Notes under the pieces: model-generated
The model's database searches: none
Told to the model about the DNA's origin: nothing
What the model saw: only the letters and a program-made list of their open reading frames with translations
Source of the DNA: JAIOSM01 sp964565415
GTDB taxonomy: Bacteria; Desulfobacterota; Desulfobacteria; Desulfobacterales; Desulfobacteraceae
Direction of reading: 5' to 3'
DNA length: 35,347 nucleotides
Assembly (NCBI GenBank): GCA_964565415.1
Contig: CAZMEX010000032.1
Coordinates: forward strand, 1-35,347
Part shown: positions 7,910 to 17,027 of the stretch, in pieces
Layout: each line of letters opens with the position of its first letter
Numbering within the stretch: position 1 is the stretch's first letter
Position numbers and translations under genes: made by a program

Positions 7910-9952
7910 TTATTTTGATTCATCATCTCCTGGTATGGGAAGGGTAATGATAAAAATAGTGTTGTATTTATCGTAGACCCATGGTGTTTGTGTCTCTCTG
8001 GCAATATGCCTGGATTTTGCTGTTATGGTCCCTCCATGCTCCTTTATAATGCCAAAGGTCACAGACAAACCAAGACCGGTTCCCTTGCCAACATCTTTTG
8101 TGGTGAAAAAAGGGTCAAACAGTTTGTTTATGTGCTTTAAAAGAATACCCTTGCCAGTGTCTGCTATGGTGATGACAATATTTTGATTTTTGTGGTCCAA
8201 AAATGTTTTTATGCATATTTTGCCATTTCGGGCTATGGCATCAAAAGCATTATTTAAAAGGTTCATGAATACTTGTTTAATCTTCTCCTTATCTCCCTTT
8301 ACAAAGGGTAGTTTTTGGCTGTATTCTTTTTCAATTATCACATGGTCAAGGACAAAAGTGTGTTCAACCACTTTAAGTACATCATTGATTGCAGGGTGGA
8401 TATCAAACTCAGTGATAGTGCTTTTGATCCGCCTTGAAAATCCCAGCAAGTCCGCAACAATTCTGCTGCATATTTTAGAGTGTTTTTCAATCAATTGTAA
8501 ATCTTTGTGGATTTGACTGCCCTGTTCTACATCCTCTTTAAGAAGCTGTGTATATCCTAAAATAATTCCTAGAGGAGTATTGATTTCATGGGCAACACCA
8601 GCTGCAAGTTCACCAACTGATTCCATCTTTTGAGCTTGAAAAAGTTGTTCCTGGACAATTTTATAATCTGAAATATCCCTGCCGCTGGAGACTATTCCTG
8701 AAACATGACCGTCTTTTTCTATAATAGGGCTTTTAACAACATGGGTCCATTGCTTTCCTGCAGGATCCATCCCTGTTGTTTCCATGACAAGGGGTTGAGC
8801 AGTCTTAAGAATTGTCATATCTTCTTTTAGATAAACTTCTCCCTTGCCAGGCATGAATAATTCCATGGCTGTTTTACCAAGAATATCCTCCTGGGTTTTT
8901 CCAACCATGGCACAAAATGCCTGGTTTATTGAAATATATTCTGCTTTCTGGTTCTGCAGGGAGACAAAATCAGGTAAACCGTCAAGAATGGTTTGAAGCA
9001 GGCTTTTTTGCCTGCTGACACTCTCCTTGGCAAGGTTTAACTCAGCAAGATGATCTTTCAAAGATAGAATCATATAATCAAAACTCTCAGCAAGACTTTG
9101 AATTTCATTTCCAGAACATGCCCTGTATACTTTGCATAGCTTGCAGGAGTTGATTTTTTTTGCATAATCTCCAGCTACACAGGTTTGACAGAGGGTGCCT
9201 GCAGTATACCAGCATCGTTGACCAATATTGTGAAAGGCCGGGCAATCTTTTTGAGAACAATTCATAATATCCCAGCAATTATTTTTTAACAGAGGTGCGC
9301 TATGGATGTCCAGATCGCCTCGCATGGCATGTTCAGAAGCTTCATGGAGTCTTTTAATGTTTATTGTCATGGGGCGGAAAAGAAAGAATCCTGCCAGGGC
9401 AGCAGTCAATATTGAAAAAACAGTTGAGAAAAGTGCAGTAATCATGATTCTTCGAGTGATTTTTTCCACACGGGTTGTTAAAAGACCGAGCCTGAGGGTC
9501 CCAAGTCTGTTCTTATCAATAAAAATGGGTAATGCATAGTCATACACCTGATATTTACCAGTATCCAGACGTTGCTGGGAAAAAACCTCGGTCCCTTTAA
9601 CTCTGTTTACATGTATGAGCTGGGCAGGAAAGCCACCCTGGAATGTATGAATAACAGGATAATTTTCCTTGTCCAGCACAAAGGTATAATAAATATCATT
9701 ACTTAAAAGAGCAGTTTCATCCACAAGTTTTTTCATGGAAAAATAATCCAGGGCAAGAATCGGTTCTATAAGCCGTGCTGAAAGGTTAACTCCAATGGAT
9801 ACTGCACGGTTCCTGTTCTCTTCAACCATAGCAGCCTGCATAATTTTATTGACAATGAAGAAACTTGCAAGCCCCAGAAATATAAGAAGAGAAAACATTA
9901 CCATATAAATCTGGGTTTTAAATCCCAGTTTGCCTATTTTGTCCCTGAACAT
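7910..9952 (-). CDS. Membrane histidine kinase with cysteine-rich insert and PAS domain
   Basis: The product is 680 aa. Transmembrane helix 1 (about 15-38), periplasmic sensor (about 40-165), helix 2 (about 168-192), HAMP-like linker, then a cysteine-rich segment (226-279) with Cys226, 232, 237, 247, 255, 258, 270, 273 and 279, including CWDIMNC and RCWYTAGTLC. This resembles the two-CW type of small metal or Fe-S binding insert. A PAS domain follows (about 318-430), then HisKA with His455 in AAGVAHEINTPLG, and HATPase_c with N box NLLNNAFDAI (Asn567), G1 IADTGKGI and G2 GKGTGLGLSV. The ATG overlaps the stop of the PhnD-like lipoprotein by one base (TAATG), so the two are coupled. The predicted input is periplasmic, via the lipoprotein, plus a cytoplasmic redox or metal input through the cysteines. 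Confidence 0.93.
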   Translation of the reverse strand: MFRDKIGKLGFKTQIYMVMFSLLIFLGLASFFIVNKIMQAAMVEENRNRAVSIGVNLSARLIEPILALDYFSMKKLVDETALLSNDIYYTFVLDKENYPVIHTFQGGFPAQLIHVNRVKGTEVFSQQRLDTGKYQVYDYALPIFIDKNRLGTLRLGLLTTRVEKITRRIMITALFSTVFSILTAALAGFFLFRPMTINIKRLHEASEHAMRGDLDIHSAPLLKNNCWDIMNCSQKDCPAFHNIGQRCWYTAGTLCQTCVAGDYAKKINSCKLCKVYRACSGNEIQSLAESFDYMILSLKDHLAELNLAKESVSRQKSLLQTILDGLPDFVSLQNQKAEYISINQAFCAMVGKTQEDILGKTAMELFMPGKGEVYLKEDMTILKTAQPLVMETTGMDPAGKQWTHVVKSPIIEKDGHVSGIVSSGRDISDYKIVQEQLFQAQKMESVGELAAGVAHEINTPLGIILGYTQLLKEDVEQGSQIHKDLQLIEKHSKICSRIVADLLGFSRRIKSTITEFDIHPAINDVLKVVEHTFVLDHVIIEKEYSQKLPFVKGDKEKIKQVFMNLLNNAFDAIARNGKICIKTFLDHKNQNIVITIADTGKGILLKHINKLFDPFFTTKDVGKGTGLGLSVTFGIIKEHGGTITAKSRHIARETQTPWVYDKYNTIFIITLPIPGDDESK

Positions 9953-10908
9953 TATCTGTCTACCTCAAGGTCAAAAGCTAATTTTCTGATGGGGTCAAAC
10001 TCTTTATCACTGGACGGGATGATTTTTATAAACCTCGCAGCTTCTAAAATAATCATATCTTTTTGTTTGTTAAAATTCAGTGCCAGCAAGGCAGTCTTAA
10101 TTTTTTGTATAACCACGGGATCAAGATTTTTTCTGGCTGCATACACCCATCCAGGATATTGAGGAGTGTTGGCAATTATTCTAATACTACTTAGATTTAT
10201 CCTGTTTGCAACCACATCAAGGGTACCTTCGCGAATTGTTCCAAAGTCATATTTGCCTGCATGCACAGCAAAAACAACTTTCTCCTGTTTTGCACCCGGG
10301 CCTGGGGCAAAGGCAATCTCTTTAAAATCAGACTTAAAAATACCGTGGGAATAAAAGAGCCCAAGGGGGAATAAATATCCTCCTGCAGAAGCGCTGTCAA
10401 CAGCTATCCATGTCTTGTTCCGACACTCTTCAATTGTTTTAATATTAAGATTATCTGCCCGGCATATAATCTGTCCCCGAAAATTCTCCTGATCCTGAAT
10501 AGTGACAATTCTGGCAAATGCTTTGGCATTAAACTGGTCTGCAATTTTAATATAAATAAATGGATTGGAAAAAGAGATATCAACTTTGCCATTTCCAACC
10601 ATTGCCATGTGCTTGTCAAATGTGTCAGGGAATATCTGTTTTATATTTAAACCGGTTTTCACACGAAGATATTTGATAATCTGATGGTGCCGTTTATATG
10701 AGGTTGTATGAGAATATTGCGGCAGGTATGCGTATGTAATGATATTGGATTCTATTTTATGCCTGATTTTTATCTTTTTATCCAGGTCTACTTTAATGGG
10801 GTCTTCATCTTTGCTGCAGGCTGGGTTAATTAAAAGGCAGAGACCTGCTAGAACAATGAGAATCAATTTCCAGTTTAAAACACAACTCTTGTTTTTATTT
10901 TTTTCCAT
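9952..10908 (-). CDS. PhnD-like periplasmic binding lipoprotein (phosphate/phosphonate family)
   Basis: The product is 318 aa. The N-terminus is a lipoprotein-type signal ending NPACSK with Cys31 as the acylation site (the -3 residue is atypical). The mature part matches the PhnD/PF12974 solute-binding fold: YAYLPQYSHTTSYKRHHQ near the start, DISFSNPFIYIKIADQ, ICRADNLNIKT, IAVDSASAGGYLFPLG, and a late FGTIREGTLDV. No ABC permease or ATPase lies nearby. The gene is instead coupled to a histidine kinase by a one-base overlap, so it probably serves as an extracytoplasmic ligand sensor and not as a transporter part. The ligand is unknown; PhnD relatives bind phosphate, phosphite, phosphonates or other oxyanions. 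The ribosome site is weak. Confidence 0.85.
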   Translation of the reverse strand: MEKNKNKSCVLNWKLILIVLAGLCLLINPACSKDEDPIKVDLDKKIKIRHKIESNIITYAYLPQYSHTTSYKRHHQIIKYLRVKTGLNIKQIFPDTFDKHMAMVGNGKVDISFSNPFIYIKIADQFNAKAFARIVTIQDQENFRGQIICRADNLNIKTIEECRNKTWIAVDSASAGGYLFPLGLFYSHGIFKSDFKEIAFAPGPGAKQEKVVFAVHAGKYDFGTIREGTLDVVANRINLSSIRIIANTPQYPGWVYAARKNLDPVVIQKIKTALLALNFNKQKDMIILEAARFIKIIPSSDKEFDPIRKLAFDLEVDR

Positions 10909-10931
10909 GGACTATTAGTTTAATAGCTGGA

Positions 10932-12080
10932 TTAAATAAAATCAACAAAGAGTTGTGTGATATCATCAAGATGACACATGCCTTTTTGTGTAAGGGCAAA
11001 CCTGTTGTGATTTTTCATACCAAGTTTTTCTTTTTCAAGCATTGCAAGGATATTGTTAAAACAGCCCTCAAGTTTTTTCAGATTAATTCCATTTTTACAT
11101 CTCAAACCCAGCATAATCATCTCAATCACTGTTTGTTCACTTGTCAAAATTTCTCTGCCTCCCATGGGGAGAACTTCTTTGTCAAGATCATTTATGTATC
11201 TTTTGATATCTGGGTGATTCCAAAATCGTGTTTTCTTGTCAAAGGAGTGGGCAGATGCTCCAAAGCCATGATAGGAAGTCTGATTCCAGTAGTTTGAGTT
11301 GTGTATTGATCTATGGTTTAAACCTGCTGCAAAGTTTGAGATTTCATAATGGACATAATTGTTTAAAGTTAGAAAATCTGATGTCTTGATAAAAAAATCA
11401 GAGAGTTCTTCTTTAGCCACAGATTTTATTTTTCCCTGTTTCAGCTTGTTGTATAATTGAGTATTTTTTTCAAATGTCAGCATATAGCATGAAAGGTGTT
11501 CAAGTTTGTAAGAGATGGCTTTGGCAAGGTCGCTGATAAAGCTTTTTTTGCTCTGGTGGGGAATACCGTATATAAGGTCAATACCAATATTTTCAAATCC
11601 AGCATCCCTTGAATGGGCAATTGCATTTTCAGCTTGTTCAGCTGAATGGATTCTTCCCAGGAATTTTAACTTTTCATCATTAAATGACTGGACTCCAATG
11701 TTTAGCCTGTTTACCCCCAGGGTTTTTAAATCGCCAAGGAATTTTTTATCAATTGTACCGGGGTTTACCTCCATTGTGATTTCACAGGCTTTATCTATTT
11801 TAAAATGCTTATAAAGTGCTGATAAGATTTGTTCTATAAGTTTTATGGAGAGTATTGAAGGGGTGCCACCGCCAAAATAGATTGTTTCAATTTCATTGCT
11901 TGTTATGAAGTTTTGACATGATTTAAGTTTAATCTCATTTATCAGTGCCTTTGTATATACAGCTGTAAGGTCAGCTGTGTGTCCAGTTTGCAATGACACA
12001 GCAACAGAATAAAAATCACAATAAAAGCATTTTCTTACGCAGAAAGGAATATGAATGTATAAACTTTGCTTTTCAGACAA
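10932..12080 (-). CDS. hemW: HemW-like radical SAM protein
   Basis: The product is 382 aa. The radical SAM cluster motif CVRKCFYCDF is at 14-23, followed by YFGGGTPS, EVNPGT and LNIGVQSF. The HemW-type C-terminal part contains NSNYWNQTSYHGFGASAHSF. HemW is a heme chaperone related to HemN; the fourth HemN cysteine is replaced (CDF instead of CxC), which favours HemW over a true coproporphyrinogen dehydrogenase. The start codon is TTG at 12080: an in-frame TGA lies just upstream and no ATG lies between it and the SAM motif, so TTG is forced. It overlaps the upstream radical SAM gene by eight bases. Confidence 0.93.
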   Translation of the reverse strand: MSEKQSLYIHIPFCVRKCFYCDFYSVAVSLQTGHTADLTAVYTKALINEIKLKSCQNFITSNEIETIYFGGGTPSILSIKLIEQILSALYKHFKIDKACEITMEVNPGTIDKKFLGDLKTLGVNRLNIGVQSFNDEKLKFLGRIHSAEQAENAIAHSRDAGFENIGIDLIYGIPHQSKKSFISDLAKAISYKLEHLSCYMLTFEKNTQLYNKLKQGKIKSVAKEELSDFFIKTSDFLTLNNYVHYEISNFAAGLNHRSIHNSNYWNQTSYHGFGASAHSFDKKTRFWNHPDIKRYINDLDKEVLPMGGREILTSEQTVIEMIMLGLRCKNGINLKKLEGCFNNILAMLEKEKLGMKNHNRFALTQKGMCHLDDITQLFVDFI

Positions 12081-13224
12081 AACGCTTCATCATATCATCT
12101 ATGACAGCATCAACATTGTCCGGAGTAATCCCGTTTGCCTGGCATGTTTGCTGTACCTGGCTGAGAAGTTCCAGGTCATCCATATCACCAGGCCCTCGGA
12201 AAAGTCCCATTCTTCTTCCTATTTGATATTGAACCTGTTGTTCAGATTCCATGTCAAGGAATGAGTCCATGATGCCAATGAGTCTCTCTTTGTCTCCAGG
12301 CATTTTGCCGTCAATGGTTTCAATTAAATTCAAAATATGATCACTTTTAATGTAGGAATCAATACCATAGAGGTTTTCAAGAAATAATTTTAACTCCTTT
12401 GCCATCATGAGATCAGTGCATTTTTCAAATTGCTTGTTTTCCCATTGCTGGGCAAGGGGAGCTCTCGGGGGCAGGGCAAGGGATCTTATCCTGATAAAGT
12501 CAGGGTTTATTCTGTTTAATGCTTCTGCTGTTTCCAATGCATTTTCTATGGAGAGTTCAATCCCGCCAAGACCCGGCATAACATATTCAGACAGCTCAAT
12601 ACCAGCCTGTTTTACCCTCAGTCCTGCCTTTATGTGACCTCTCTTATCAACCCCTTTTTTAATAAATTTAAGTATTTTGTCTGACCCTGATTCCATCCCT
12701 ATGTGTATACGATTAAGCCCGGCTGCTTTATAGGCCTTCATATTTTCTAAACTTACCCTGGCAATTGTATGGGATCTTGCATAGGAGGTTATTCTTCCCA
12801 CCAGGGGAAAACGTTTTTTCAAGTGATTTAAGATGTAAAGAAAATCATCAGGTTTAATAATAAGAGAGTTTGCATCCTGCAGGAATATGGAACGCATGCC
12901 GGTTGCATGCCATTGCAGTGCTGTATTAAAAGCAGTTCTGTCCTTTATGGCAAACGAGTTAAACAGGGTATTTATTTTTTTTGTATCAAAGGTTAATGTA
13001 ATATCTGGATTCTGCATTATTCCTTTAATGTACATATGAAGCAAATCAATATCTTTGATTATATTTTCTGTTGATCGTAAGGAAAATTTTCTGTTTTTAT
13101 AAATGCTGCAAAAGGTACATTTATTCCATGGACAATTTCTTGACAATCTTAATAATAAACTTGAAGCTTCGCTGGGTGGTCTGATTGGTCCCTGTTCAAA
13201 CCCTTTATATTCATCTTTTTTCAT
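12073..13224 (-). CDS. Radical SAM protein of unknown substrate
   Basis: The product is 383 aa. The cluster motif is NCPWNKCTFCSIYK (about 30-43), a CxxxxCxxC spacing and not the usual CxxxCxxC. Later radical SAM elements are RIHIGMESGSDKILKFIKKG and LSEYVMPGLGG. The C-terminal third is helical and lacks further clustered cysteines, so no auxiliary Fe-S cluster is evident. It is the first gene of the run to HemW, the PhnD-like protein, the kinase and the regulator. The ATG is preceded by AGGG at a somewhat long spacing. The reaction is unknown; proteins of this type are usually annotated only as radical SAM. Confidence 0.9.
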   Translation of the reverse strand: MKKDEYKGFEQGPIRPPSEASSLLLRLSRNCPWNKCTFCSIYKNRKFSLRSTENIIKDIDLLHMYIKGIMQNPDITLTFDTKKINTLFNSFAIKDRTAFNTALQWHATGMRSIFLQDANSLIIKPDDFLYILNHLKKRFPLVGRITSYARSHTIARVSLENMKAYKAAGLNRIHIGMESGSDKILKFIKKGVDKRGHIKAGLRVKQAGIELSEYVMPGLGGIELSIENALETAEALNRINPDFIRIRSLALPPRAPLAQQWENKQFEKCTDLMMAKELKLFLENLYGIDSYIKSDHILNLIETIDGKMPGDKERLIGIMDSFLDMESEQQVQYQIGRRMGLFRGPGDMDDLELLSQVQQTCQANGITPDNVDAVIDDMMKRFV

Positions 13225-13240
13225 TTTTAGTTTTCCCTGG

Positions 13241-13279
13241 ATACTCTTTTTTTGTTTACTTTGACAATACTCTTTTTTT
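13241..13279. repeat. 13-bp direct repeat in the divergent promoter region
   Basis: ATACTCTTTTTTT occurs at 13241-13253 and again at 13267-13279, 26 bp apart, in the 113-bp gap between the divergent radical SAM and mltG genes. The second copy fills the spacer of the predicted mltG promoter. Part of the match is a T run, so chance is possible. Confidence 0.4.
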
Positions 13280-13289
13280 AAACTATTTT
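13261..13289 (+). promoter_or_regulatory. Predicted sigma-70 promoter of mltG
   Basis: TTGACA (13261-13266), exactly 17-base spacer, TATTTT (13284-13289). Transcription would start about 40 bases before the mltG ATG. The -35 box is a perfect consensus; the -10 matches four of six. Confidence 0.55.
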
Positions 13290-13337
13290 ATATAACTTAA
13301 AGCAGATTTTAGAAATGAAAAGGGATATATTTATAAT

Positions 13338-14351
13338 ATGTTGATTTTTAAAAAAATTATGCGCTTTGCAAGCGTTGTATTGCTTTTAATCCTTATTGCC
13401 TCTTTTTTGTTTTTCCAGAAAGTTACTAAGTTTGCAAAGACTCCCTTTGACTCAGCAGGTAAAACTCAAATGTTTACTATCAAGTCAGGGCAGAACCTTT
13501 CAGAAATCTCCGATAATCTTCAAAAAAACAATATTGTTGAGAGCAGTCTTCTTTTTAGAATTCTTGTCAGCTACAAGGAGTCTGAAAAAAGACTTAAGGC
13601 AGGAGAGTATATGCTTTCAGCATCGAAAACTCCCTTACAGATACTCTCCATTATAACAAAGGGAGATGTAAAGCTCTATAAGATCACTGTGCCGGAAGGA
13701 CTTACTGTAAAGGAGGTTGCAAAGCGTGTGGAAGAAGCAGGGTTTGGCACAAAAGAGGACTTTATTGCTCTGGCTTTCAGCAATAGTTTTGCTGAAACTT
13801 TAGGTATTAAACAATTAAATCTGGAGGGTTATCTGTTTCCAGAAACCTATTTTTTCCCTAAAGATACACCACAAAAACAGATAATCAAGGCAATGGTAAA
13901 GGCTTTTAATAAAGCTTACACCCATGGATTTAGAAAAAAAACCACTGACATGGGTTTTTCCATACACCAGATTGTCACTTTAGCTTCCATCATTGAAAAA
14001 GAGACCGGGGCTGCAAAGGAGAGACCCATAATCTCGTCAGTTTTTCATAACCGGTTGAAAAAAGGAATGCGGCTTGAAAGCGATCCAACTGTGATATACG
14101 GAATTAAAGATTTTAATGGAAATATCACAAGAAAAGATTTAAGGAGATGGACACCTTACAATACATACAAGATCAAAGCACTCCCCCCTGGTCCCATTGC
14201 AAACCCGGGTGCTCTATCCATTAAGGCAGCATTAAATCCTGCTGATACAGATTTTATATTTTTTGTTGCAAAAAAAGATACAACCCATAAGTTTTCAAAA
14301 ACAATTGATGAGCACAATAAAGCAGTCAGGAAATATCAGCTTAATCGTTAA
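13338..14351 (+). CDS. mltG: Endolytic murein transglycosylase MltG
   Basis: The product is 337 aa. One N-terminal membrane anchor (about 8-26), then a LysM-like region (about 45-110) and the YceG/MltG catalytic domain. The catalytic glutamate is Glu220 in LASIIEKETG; LEGYLFPETYFF, SSVFHNRL, MRLESDPTVIYG and LPPGPIANPG are the family's usual motifs. The enzyme cuts nascent glycan strands in the periplasm, facing the inner membrane. The length is normal. The 3' end overlaps the convergent Smr gene by 11 bases. The common partner ruvX is not nearby. Confidence 0.95.
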   Translation: MLIFKKIMRFASVVLLLILIASFLFFQKVTKFAKTPFDSAGKTQMFTIKSGQNLSEISDNLQKNNIVESSLLFRILVSYKESEKRLKAGEYMLSASKTPLQILSIITKGDVKLYKITVPEGLTVKEVAKRVEEAGFGTKEDFIALAFSNSFAETLGIKQLNLEGYLFPETYFFPKDTPQKQIIKAMVKAFNKAYTHGFRKKTTDMGFSIHQIVTLASIIEKETGAAKERPIISSVFHNRLKKGMRLESDPTVIYGIKDFNGNITRKDLRRWTPYNTYKIKALPPGPIANPGALSIKAALNPADTDFIFFVAKKDTTHKFSKTIDEHNKAVRKYQLNR

Positions 14352-14925
14352 ACTGGTTCAGATATACAATTATAGCTCCGCTCCTTGTTTTACTTTTTCT
14401 TTCCCAGGCAAAGTGTAAAATAATTCTGCTGTTTTTTAACTTAACAAGCAGATCCTCAATAACACCAGGTAAAACTGCACCAAACTCAGAATGTATTCCC
14501 TTGCCGACAATTATTTTTATGGTAAACAACCCATTTCTAAAAGCATTTCTGATGTATGAGTCGGCTTTTATTGTAGCACCATCACTTGTAAAACCATGCA
14601 AATCAAGTTTTGATTCGGGGGGGGGATATTTTTTCAGCCTCTTACTTAAAGGAACTTTTTTTGGCGCACCCCTCTCTTTTTTTTCCTGTAGCATCTTATT
14701 CATATTTTTCCCTTTAAGAGAAATCTCCAGGAGCTCTGCAAACTCTTTGTCAGACATTCCAGAATCATGCACGGGATCACACTCTGATGCACAATCAGAT
14801 TCCGATTCAGGCTTATGGTGAATGGATAATAAGTCCTTGTCAGATCCAGGTTTCTCTTTAAAAAGATTATTTAAATCCTGGTTGGGATCAAGGATCCGTA
14901 TCTTGTTTTTTCTTTTTTTTGCCAT
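14341..14925 (-). CDS. Smr-domain protein
   Basis: The product is 194 aa. The N-terminal half (1 to about 105) is charged and low in structure (KKRKNKIRI, acidic SESDCASECD, basic KKVPLSKRLKKYPPP). The C-terminal Smr domain (about 107-192) has KLDLHGFT, then IIVGKGIHSEFGAVLP, the signature of the MutS2-type small Smr fold, which in several proteins is a nuclease or RNA/DNA-binding module. As a free-standing Smr protein it has no clear pathway. The 3' end overlaps mltG. The ribosome site before ATG 14925 (AGGG) is unusually close to the start, so the true start is slightly uncertain. Confidence 0.88.
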   Translation of the reverse strand: MAKKRKNKIRILDPNQDLNNLFKEKPGSDKDLLSIHHKPESESDCASECDPVHDSGMSDKEFAELLEISLKGKNMNKMLQEKKERGAPKKVPLSKRLKKYPPPESKLDLHGFTSDGATIKADSYIRNAFRNGLFTIKIIVGKGIHSEFGAVLPGVIEDLLVKLKNSRIILHFAWERKSKTRSGAIIVYLNQFND

Positions 14926-14980
14926 CCCTATATATTTAGATTAATTACATTTTTTTTTCAAGAAGAGGGTTTCTTGTTGA

Positions 14981-15009
14981 TTGACTTTAATATGTCTTCC
15001 TGTTAGAAT
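14981..15009 (+). promoter_or_regulatory. Predicted sigma-70 promoter giving a near-leaderless mRNA
   Basis: TTGACT (14981-14986), 17-base spacer, TAGAAT (15004-15009). Transcription would begin around 15015-15017, directly before the ATG at 15018. No ribosome site precedes that ATG, which agrees with a leaderless or near-leaderless message. Confidence 0.5.
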
Positions 15010-15017
15010 AATTTTTC

Positions 15018-17009
15018 ATGAAAGTTGGATGTGTTGTCGAATATATAGAGCAGCAAAGAATTATTTCAGCAGTAATATTGGAAGTGAAAAACAACCGATT
15101 GAGATTACTAAATGAGAATAACAGGGAAGTTGCATTCTCAGAAAAAAGATTATCTCATATGTCTGAAGATGCCCTTGACTCAACCCTTACAAAAGATTCC
15201 ATTGTAAAAAAATTACAAGAAATAGCACAAAACAGGAAAAAGCTTTCCAAAAAAATTGACATTTCAGAACTGTGGGAAATTCTTTGTGAGGAAGAGGATG
15301 AAATCGATATTCCCACAATGGCAAGTTTTTGTTTTGATCCTCCGTTGGACCCTCCATTGGTTTCAGATTATGAAGCAGCAGTGATCAGAGCTTTTTTTAA
15401 TGACAGATTGTACTTTAAATTCAGGAAGACAGGTCTTACTCCATGCTCACCAGAGCAGCTTGAAATAAAAAAGAGGCAAATTAAGGAAGATCAGAGAAAA
15501 ACTGTTTTAATTGAAAAAGGGGCTGCTTTTATAAAATCAGCATTGAGTAATCAAAATGATGAAATTGAGAATGGTGACAAAGAGATATTAAATATTTTGA
15601 AAAACTATTATCTCTTTGAAAAAGAGAGCAGCACTGCTGCTGTTGCCAAAGCCATGATAGCAAAATCAGGTTTGAAGATTGCCGATCAAATATTCAATGT
15701 TTTTGTTAAAGCAGGCGTATGGGAAAAAGCTGAAAATATTGACCTTTTAAGAATGGATATTGAGACAAAATTTTCCGATGCAGTATTAAAAGAAGTTACA
15801 GCACTTGCTCCATGCCTTAAAGAGCTTGAAAAGGATTCCAAAAGAAGAGACTATACAGATCAGACTGTTATCACCATTGATGGACAGTCAACCCTTGATT
15901 TTGATGATGCCATCAGTTTTGAAAAGAGTGAAAATGGATACAACCTTTATGTTCATATAGTTGACCTGGGTTTTTATATAAAACATGGGGATAAAATCGA
16001 TATTGCTGCCATGGGAAAGGGCAGTTCAATATATATGCCTGACAAGAAAATTTCCATGATTCCTCCTCAATTGTCTGAAGATTTATGCAGTTTGAAACAG
16101 GGGGAAATAAGACCCACCATTACAACACATATAAGGCTGAGCAGGTTTTTTGAAATTATCGATTATGAAATTGTCCCGGGAATCATAAAAGTACAAAATC
16201 AGATGTCCTATACTGAAGCAAATCTTTTAAATGGGAAAGAAGAACCCATAACAACACTTTTCAAGATGGCTACAACCTTGAGAGAAAAAAGATTAAAATC
16301 CGGAGCTGTCCAGATAACACTGCCTGAAATAAATATATGGATTGAAGATACAGGTGAGATTAAGCTTATCAAGGTAGACAGGGAAAACCCATCAAGAATG
16401 CTTGTATCTGAATTCATGATTCTTGCAAATTCACTTATGGCTGAGTTCCTTGCTGATAATAACATACCTGCTGCCTTCAGATCCCAGGTCGAACCAAGGG
16501 AAAGGCTTTTTAAGGGTATTGAAACATCGCTTTATTTAAACAGCATGCAGAGAAGAAAACTCTCCCGTGCTGTTGTGAGTTCTGAGCCGTCTCCCCATTC
16601 TGGTCTTGGTGTAAAAGCGTATGCAACGGCAACTTCTCCCATCAGAAAATACTATGATCTTTTGACCCATCGGCAGATAAGGGGGATTCTTGGGTATGAA
16701 CCTCCCTATTGTAAAGATGATGTGGAGCAGATTCTTCACAATCTCATATTACCTGTTTCCAATGCAAACAAACTTCAGTCATTAAGGCGGAGATACTGGA
16801 TATTAAGATATCTTGAAACAATGCAGGGATCAGAGTTTGAGGCACTTGTACTTGAATCCCACAAAGACTTCTGCATTGTACTTTTAAAAGATTTTATGCT
16901 TGAGACAAAACTCCCTTCAGGTGGATACAACATGATGCCCGGTGACCATGTTACAGCTACTATACAGCATGTGAATGCCCGTCAGGATCAAATCTCTCTG
17001 TTTGCCTGA
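15018..17009 (+). CDS. RNase II/RNase R family exoribonuclease
   Basis: The product is 663 aa. An N-terminal segment with a small beta domain (about 1-45) is followed by helices to about 270. The RNB catalytic domain (about 275-570) contains VITIDGQSTLDFDDAIS with the four metal-binding aspartates Asp288, 294, 296 and 297. The RNB end motif YATATSPIRKYYDLLTHRQI is intact, and a C-terminal S1-like barrel (about 605-663) ends HVNARQDQISLFA. The enzyme degrades RNA 3' to 5'. It is shorter at the N-terminus than E. coli RNase R and lacks an obvious pair of cold-shock domains, so it is nearer the RNase II-like branch seen in cyanobacteria and chloroplasts. ATG 15018 has no visible ribosome site. 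Confidence 0.9.
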   Translation: MKVGCVVEYIEQQRIISAVILEVKNNRLRLLNENNREVAFSEKRLSHMSEDALDSTLTKDSIVKKLQEIAQNRKKLSKKIDISELWEILCEEEDEIDIPTMASFCFDPPLDPPLVSDYEAAVIRAFFNDRLYFKFRKTGLTPCSPEQLEIKKRQIKEDQRKTVLIEKGAAFIKSALSNQNDEIENGDKEILNILKNYYLFEKESSTAAVAKAMIAKSGLKIADQIFNVFVKAGVWEKAENIDLLRMDIETKFSDAVLKEVTALAPCLKELEKDSKRRDYTDQTVITIDGQSTLDFDDAISFEKSENGYNLYVHIVDLGFYIKHGDKIDIAAMGKGSSIYMPDKKISMIPPQLSEDLCSLKQGEIRPTITTHIRLSRFFEIIDYEIVPGIIKVQNQMSYTEANLLNGKEEPITTLFKMATTLREKRLKSGAVQITLPEINIWIEDTGEIKLIKVDRENPSRMLVSEFMILANSLMAEFLADNNIPAAFRSQVEPRERLFKGIETSLYLNSMQRRKLSRAVVSSEPSPHSGLGVKAYATATSPIRKYYDLLTHRQIRGILGYEPPYCKDDVEQILHNLILPVSNANKLQSLRRRYWILRYLETMQGSEFEALVLESHKDFCIVLLKDFMLETKLPSGGYNMMPGDHVTATIQHVNARQDQISLFA

Positions 17010-17027
17010 TATGTTTTAAAATTACTG

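Noticed and set aside
14959..14976. CAAGAA/TTCTTG hairpin upstream of the RNase gene
   Set aside because: Six pairs only, with no T run downstream in either direction of use.
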